Assembly (NCBI GenBank): GCA_964625615.1 | Contig: CAZVDU010000002.1 | Coordinates: forward strand, 1 to 64,000 | DNA: 64,000 nt | Origin: M269 sp964625615 | GTDB lineage: Bacteria; Pseudomonadota; Gammaproteobacteria; Enterobacterales; Alteromonadaceae | Direction of reading: 5' to 3' | Shown here: piece after piece, positions 59,776-64,000 of the stretch | Position numbering within the stretch: the stretch's first letter is position 1 | How the letters are laid out: the number at the start of each line of letters is the position of its first letter | Notes under the pieces: generated by a model | Told to the model about the DNA's origin: nothing | Databases searched by the model: none | What the model saw: only the letters and a program-made list of their open reading frames with translations | Translations under genes and position numbers: made by a program

Positions 59776-60113
59776 TCGTCAAACGTCATAATAGGCCTAA
59801 CTTCAATAGTGCCGTACCGCGCACTTGGTATCTTGGCAGCCCATTTTAGAGCTTCGTCCAGATCTTTACACTCTAACAAGTAGTAGCCACCAAGCTGCTC
59901 CTTAGTTTCAGCAAAAGGGCCATCTGTCACGACCGAGTTACCTTCGCGAACACACACAGAAGTCGCTGTGCTAACAGGCTGAAGCGCATTACCTCCGGCC
60001 ATAACACCGGCGGCAGTGGCTTCTTCACCAAAGGCATGATATTGGCCGATAAGCGTATCAAAATCGACGTCATCTTCACCTTCTGTATTATATATCAACG
60101 CTAAAAATTGCAT
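59772..60113 (-). CDS. YCII/DGPF-domain protein, ECF42 partner
   Basis: 113 residues from the ATG at 60113 (GGAG seven bases upstream). The name-giving motif is present: VTDGPFAETKEQLGGYYLLE. The layout MQFLALIYNTEGEDDVDFD to TIEVRPIMTF is the standard YCII fold. DGPF proteins accompany ECF42 sigma factors in many bacteria and are thought to be regulated by, or to act in, the same stress pathway; a catalytic activity is unproven. Overlap of four bases with the sigma gene means one transcript. Confidence 0.92.
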   Translation of the reverse strand: MQFLALIYNTEGEDDVDFDTLIGQYHAFGEEATAAGVMAGGNALQPVSTATSVCVREGNSVVTDGPFAETKEQLGGYYLLECKDLDEALKWAAKIPSARYGTIEVRPIMTFDD

Positions 60114-60317
60114 GTTTAATCTCCAAATAATGTGTTCCAATCCGCCTTATAGGATTGGTAGTGAAAGCACGAATTTGCTTTTCAATATACTGTCGATTAC
60201 AAAGAGTCTAATTCGACACCTATATCAAAATAATTAACACAATCATCGATTTTGCTGTGTTTTTTGACCTATTGTGGTAGCTTAACTTATCTGACCATCC
60301 ATTAAAGGAAGGATTTT

Positions 60318-61496
60318 ATGTATTGGTTAAGATCATTAATAGGGCTTGTTGTTCTCACGCAGATTGTCGCTTGTCAATCAACTCAACAAGTTGTTGTTGA
60401 TGAAAAACCTAGGCTAGAGCCTTTCCCGGAACTTGATAATAGCCCGTTTGATTTACAATCTGTGCCAACAAAAAGCGAGTTATTTACGCTCAATGAAGCG
60501 CAAAAAGAGCATTTCCTCAACTACTATTTCGCAGAAGAAAATAGGGACATTCTTTCACATAAACGGCTCTCTAACTATCTAGGTGCTAAGCTAGATCAAT
60601 TTAATTTCTTAGGTAAGACTTATACTGCCAATCAAACATTAACAGAAGATTCAGGCAACTGCCTATCACTGGCAATACTCACCACAGCGTTAGCCAACGT
60701 AGTCGGCTTAGAAACACATTACCAGAGAGTGCACTCAGCACCCATATACCACAGGCACAATAACACCTTGAAAACCTCAGGACATGTGCGAGCGGTTGTC
60801 TATGCTAACGAAGATATAGACCATGAAGAAGACGTTCTCATCCTTCGACGACGTGCAGTAATAATCGACTATTTTCCAGATATTAATGATGTTGGGAGTG
60901 AATTTGTCTCCGAGCAGGATTTTGTATCCATGTTTTATCAAAACCTAGCCGGCGACGCGCTATTCGATGAGAACTATGATGCAGCCTTTTCATACCTTCA
61001 AGAAGCGCTTAAACACAACCAATATAACCCTTACACATTAAATACTTTAGCTGTCTTAAATAACCAGGTTGGTTATGAACAGAATGCAGAAAAGCTGTTT
61101 GAGTTCGCTGTTAACAACACAAATAGAACCGTTAACCTCATATCGAATTATGCAAACTTTCTGGAAAGCCAAGGCAAAACAGCTAAAGCAACATCACTGT
61201 TAACTGAAGTTGAGTCTAATAATGATACAAACCCTTACGACTGGTTAGATCTCGCTAACCAGCACCTCAACAATGACAATAATAGATTAGCGCTTAAGTA
61301 TTATGAAAAAGCGCTCGAGTTTGGTCCCTACTTACACGAAGTACATTTTGGCTTGGCTCAACTATACTGGAAACAAGGTCAGGTAAATAAAGCACTAGCG
61401 TCGCTTGAAAAAGCACAAAGCCTGACATTTGAAGATCCGACCAAGCGCTTATATATAGCCAAATCACTCACATTAAGGGAGTCGGTTGAATATTAG
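60318..61496 (+). CDS. TPR lipoprotein with transglutaminase-like Cys-His-Asp core
   Basis: 392 residues. Lipobox (LTQIVAC). The middle (about 100-190) has SGNCLSLAILTTALA, SGHVRAVV and VIIDYFPDIND, in which the Cys, His and Asp are placed like the catalytic triad of transglutaminase-like (papain-fold) cysteine peptidases. A set of TPR repeats follows to the end (AFSYLQEALKHNQYNPYTL, YEKALEFGPYLHEVHFGLAQLY). It would be a lipid-anchored enzyme with a protein-binding tail. The paralogue next door (61561-62718) keeps all three residues. RBS GGAAGG precedes the ATG. Confidence 0.82.
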   Translation: MYWLRSLIGLVVLTQIVACQSTQQVVVDEKPRLEPFPELDNSPFDLQSVPTKSELFTLNEAQKEHFLNYYFAEENRDILSHKRLSNYLGAKLDQFNFLGKTYTANQTLTEDSGNCLSLAILTTALANVVGLETHYQRVHSAPIYHRHNNTLKTSGHVRAVVYANEDIDHEEDVLILRRRAVIIDYFPDINDVGSEFVSEQDFVSMFYQNLAGDALFDENYDAAFSYLQEALKHNQYNPYTLNTLAVLNNQVGYEQNAEKLFEFAVNNTNRTVNLISNYANFLESQGKTAKATSLLTEVESNNDTNPYDWLDLANQHLNNDNNRLALKYYEKALEFGPYLHEVHFGLAQLYWKQGQVNKALASLEKAQSLTFEDPTKRLYIAKSLTLRESVEY

Positions 61497-61560
61497 TGCA
61501 TGAAGATGAGTAACCTAGTCTCAATTCTATTTTCCTCATAGCAGTCAAAGGAGTTGTATT

Positions 61561-62718
61561 ATGAAAAAGTTAAAGTTGTTAGTCTGTTTATTTTGCCTAA
61601 CCCAGTTAGCGGCGTGCCAATCGACAGAAGACGCTACTGCAGAGAAAACCCTGGTTCTGGCACCTTTCCCAGAGTTAGACAATAGCGCTTTTGAATTCAA
61701 ACCAGTACCGCTAGCAAACGATTTGTTTGTTCTTAGCCTGGAACAAAAAGCAGATTTCCGTAAATACTTTCAATCAATAAAAAATGAGAATGTCCCTCAT
61801 CACGAGCGACTCTCTAACTACCTAAATGACAAGCTCCATAAATTCAACTTCCGAGGAAAAACACTAACTGCCAGTCAAACATTAGTCGAAGGTTCGGGTA
61901 ATTGCTTATCACTGGCAATATTAGCAACGGCACTGGCCGAAACAGTTAACCTCACAACAAGCCATCAGACAATGCATTCAGAGCCGATATATCATAGGCA
62001 TGACAATATTTTGAAAACATCAGGGCATGTACGGACCTTTGTCTACTCGAAAACGAGGAAACATAAAACGATTCGATACGAGTCAGCGGTCATTGACTAT
62101 TTCCCTGATATTGACGATGTCGTTGGCGAGATTGTCACTGTGCAAGATTTTATTTCTATGTATTATCAAAATCTAGCGGGAGAAGCCATTATTGCTAAAG
62201 ATTACAATTTGGCATTTTCTTACTTGCAAGAAGCACTCAAACAGAATCAGTACAATCCAAACACACTCAACACGTTGGCCGTTTTAAATAACCAGGTTGG
62301 ACATGATGAAAACACAAAAAAGCTCTATGAGTTTGCGATCAACAATACGGAAAAGACACACAATCTTGTATCGAATTACGCTAATTATTTAGAAAAACAT
62401 GGGCAAGCAGATAAAGCCAAATCACTGTTAGCAGAAGTGTCTAATGATGATACTAACCCCTATGACTGGCTAGATCTCGCCAACCGACACCTCAAAGATG
62501 GCAACCTCAGATTAGCATCTAAGTCTTATGAAAAGGCACTGGAGTTGGGACCCTACTTACATGAAGTACATTTCGGCTTAGCACAACTATACTGGACGCA
62601 AGGTCAGGTAACTCAAGCATTAGCGTCGCTTGAAAGAGCGCAAAGTCTGACGTTTGAAGATCCAACAAAACGCTTATATATAGCCAAAGCAATGACGTTG
62701 AAAAAATCGATAGAGTAA
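61561..62718 (+). CDS. Paralogue: TPR lipoprotein with transglutaminase-like core
   Basis: 385 residues, clearly a tandem duplicate of 60318-61496. Lipobox (LTQLAAC). The triad segments are SGNCLSLAILATALA, SGHVRTFV and VIDYFPDIDD. The TPR tail is almost the same (YLHEVHFGLAQLYWTQGQVT). The middle region differs more than the C-terminal third. The two proteins probably form or process related partners; duplicate retention suggests different specificities. A purine-rich AAAGGAG-type site sits just upstream of the ATG. Confidence 0.82.
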   Translation: MKKLKLLVCLFCLTQLAACQSTEDATAEKTLVLAPFPELDNSAFEFKPVPLANDLFVLSLEQKADFRKYFQSIKNENVPHHERLSNYLNDKLHKFNFRGKTLTASQTLVEGSGNCLSLAILATALAETVNLTTSHQTMHSEPIYHRHDNILKTSGHVRTFVYSKTRKHKTIRYESAVIDYFPDIDDVVGEIVTVQDFISMYYQNLAGEAIIAKDYNLAFSYLQEALKQNQYNPNTLNTLAVLNNQVGHDENTKKLYEFAINNTEKTHNLVSNYANYLEKHGQADKAKSLLAEVSNDDTNPYDWLDLANRHLKDGNLRLASKSYEKALELGPYLHEVHFGLAQLYWTQGQVTQALASLERAQSLTFEDPTKRLYIAKAMTLKKSIE

Positions 62719-62726
62719 TAGTAAAT

Positions 62727-63725
62727 ATGCGGCAGGAAAACAACGGTAAGTATACAGCATTTGATCAAGCCGTTTTATCTATCGTCGACGGCAATGAAGC
62801 GCAGTTAAAAAGCTTATTAGCGGCATATCCAACGTTGATTAGCCAAAGGTCAACAGCGCCTCACCAAGCAACTTTACTCCACTACATATCAGCTAATGGT
62901 GTAGAAGATGAGTTTCAACGCAGCCCCGACAATGCTTGTGATATCGCAACTATACTCCTAGATGCTGGTGCAGAAGTTGATGCGTTAGCAGAATGTTACG
63001 GCGGTGGTCCCGCACAAACACCGTTGTCATTATTGGTGAGCAGTTACCATCCCGCTAAAGCAGGAGTACAAGCACCACTCGTCACACTACTTGTTAAATA
63101 TGGTGCCAAAGTTGATGGTATAGACGACAGTAGTGGACCGATAGCCACAGCTATTGCATTTGGTTACCCATCTGCAGCAAAAGCACTGGCTGACAACGGC
63201 GCTAAGATTAGCTGTGTTCAGTTCGCAGCAGCGTTAGGTGATTTGAGCAAGTTCAATACATTCTTTGATACCAACAACGAACTCATTGCGGATGCTGGCA
63301 GCCATCGCTCGAATGTAATTACCTCAACAAATGATAAAGAAGCAGCTTTATCTATCGCCTTTTGGTATGCCTGTTTACACGGCCAGGTTGATATTGCCAG
63401 GCAACTTCTAAATAAAGGTGCCAATATCAACCACAAAGACAAAGAAGGATTTACAGCCTTGCATAGTGCATCAGTTAGAGGTAAGCCTGAACTGGTTTCT
63501 CTGCTAATAGACAACCAGGCTGACATAGAAGTAACGAATGATTATGGTGGAACCGTATTAGACACATTATGCTGGTTTGCAACCAATGTTCGAAGTGATG
63601 ATGTCGATTACATCAGCATAGCAACTTTACTTCTCAATGGCGGCGCTAAAGCATCTGCAATATCACCTTACCCGACAGGGCATAAGGCGTTAGACGACTT
63701 GTTGAGACCGTATCGTAATGTATAA
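62727..63725 (+). CDS. Ankyrin-repeat protein
   Basis: 332 residues, no signal peptide. The first part has weakly ankyrin-like units (LLHYISANGVED, IATILLDAGAEVDALAECYG) and the second has clear repeats (ACLHGQVDIARQLLNKGANI, FTALHSASVRGKPELVSLLI). Ankyrin proteins bind other proteins. It starts only eight bases after the second TPR lipoprotein, so it is on the same transcript. No enzymatic motif seen; partner unknown. Confidence 0.85.
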   Translation: MRQENNGKYTAFDQAVLSIVDGNEAQLKSLLAAYPTLISQRSTAPHQATLLHYISANGVEDEFQRSPDNACDIATILLDAGAEVDALAECYGGGPAQTPLSLLVSSYHPAKAGVQAPLVTLLVKYGAKVDGIDDSSGPIATAIAFGYPSAAKALADNGAKISCVQFAAALGDLSKFNTFFDTNNELIADAGSHRSNVITSTNDKEAALSIAFWYACLHGQVDIARQLLNKGANINHKDKEGFTALHSASVRGKPELVSLLIDNQADIEVTNDYGGTVLDTLCWFATNVRSDDVDYISIATLLLNGGAKASAISPYPTGHKALDDLLRPYRNV

Positions 63726-63801
63726 AAATAATTAACTCCTTTGACATCATCCGCCTTAAAACAGTTATAATCACGCGCTTCTTTTATAGGCGAGTTATTA
63801 C

Positions 63802-64000
63802 GTGTTAGCACTTTTACGAATTCCCGTTATCTTCTTTTATTTTGTCGCAGTTAACTTATTGTTGATTTTAGTCTGCATTGTTCGCCCTTTTCATCGAAAT
63901 AATGTCCATTTAGCGGGTTACTTATACAGTGGCATGGGCCGATTAGTCGGATTAAAACTTGATGTTCGTGTGCCCGACAGCGTCAAAAAAGGCGGGCCTT
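63802..64000 (+). CDS. plsC: 1-acyl-sn-glycerol-3-phosphate acyltransferase (PlsC), C-terminus off the window
   Basis: A GTG at 63802 with GGCGAG seven bases upstream opens a frame to the window end. It has an N-terminal hydrophobic helix (VIFFYFVAVNLLLILVCIV) and then LYSGMGRLVGLKLDVRVPDS, matching the PlsC start just before the HX4D acyltransferase motif. It makes phosphatidic acid from lysophosphatidic acid. plsC directly follows parC in E. coli; here about 6.6 kb of accessory genes lie between them. Confidence 0.82.
   Translation, partial: MLALLRIPVIFFYFVAVNLLLILVCIVRPFHRNNVHLAGYLYSGMGRLVGLKLDVRVPDSVKKGGP

Noticed and set aside
1..64000. tRNA, rRNA, CRISPR array, insertion sequence, prophage or riboswitch
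   Set aside because: No transposase, integrase, regularly spaced repeats or recognisable RNA structures were seen by eye; a covariance-model scan could still find a small RNA.

Overview
The window looks like a chromosomal stretch of a marine-type gammaproteobacterium with moderately low GC. The evidence is the housekeeping set (ParC, FolE, MsrA, PlsC, a UPF0149/YecA-type protein, DUF2982, a YggN/DUF2884-type protein, an NSS transporter, a MATE pump), the dense c-di-GMP, chemotaxis and hybrid-kinase signalling, and the large number of exported proteins and lipoproteins. Genus cannot be fixed from the sequence alone; a relative of the Kangiella/alteromonad type is a guess. Three runs of exactly 100 N (2615-2714, 10911-11010, 41450-41549) are assembly gaps of unknown true length and interrupt three genes.

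Layout. 1-14.9 kb is a mosaic of mostly single genes: two exported alpha/beta hydrolases, a DUF5694 protein, a gap-truncated DNA/RNA endonuclease, a stand-alone patatin, a sulfotransferase, a frameshifted DUF1059 gene, a membrane hybrid histidine kinase, a DUF1697 protein, an amidase-signature lipoprotein, several small proteins and a retropepsin-like exported protease. 15-37.1 kb is the most interesting region (below). 37.3-50.3 kb holds a diguanylate cyclase, a chemoreceptor, MsrA, NSS and MATE transporters, a PatB-type C-S lyase, FolE and small membrane proteins. 50.3-64 kb holds a BarA-like hybrid kinase with a 7TMR sensor, a sorbosone-dehydrogenase-like protein, ParC, an Hpt/HD-GYP protein, an ECF42-type sigma factor with its YCII/DGPF partner, two tandem Cys-protease-like TPR lipoproteins, an ankyrin protein and the start of PlsC.

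The candidate undescribed system is a divergent locus at 14,965-37,131. The minus arm is a compact 16-gene run read from 31,039 down to 14,965: an HzsA-like diheme lipoprotein, two outer-membrane beta-barrel proteins (one with an SH3 domain), a TlpA thioredoxin, a DUF4266 lipoprotein, a DUF3570 barrel, a small exported protein, three long TPR/coiled-coil envelope proteins, a small exported protein, then ExbB/TolQ, two ExbD/TolR, a TonB/AgmX-like protein and a small membrane protein. The plus arm, read from 31,783, encodes a CxxCH protein, a diheme lipoprotein with a LamG-like domain, and a Tat-exported DUF1501-like protein. Almost every product is predicted to be in the envelope. The parts suggest a proton-motive-force-coupled, trans-envelope assembly that builds, exports or services extracytoplasmic c-type cytochromes. 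Function is inferred from gene content only.

Regulatory signals are few: a good sigma-54-type match upstream of the plus arm, a 13-bp hairpin over the first codons of its first gene, and several intrinsic-terminator-like hairpins between convergent genes. I found no rRNA, tRNA, CRISPR array, insertion sequence or prophage gene.
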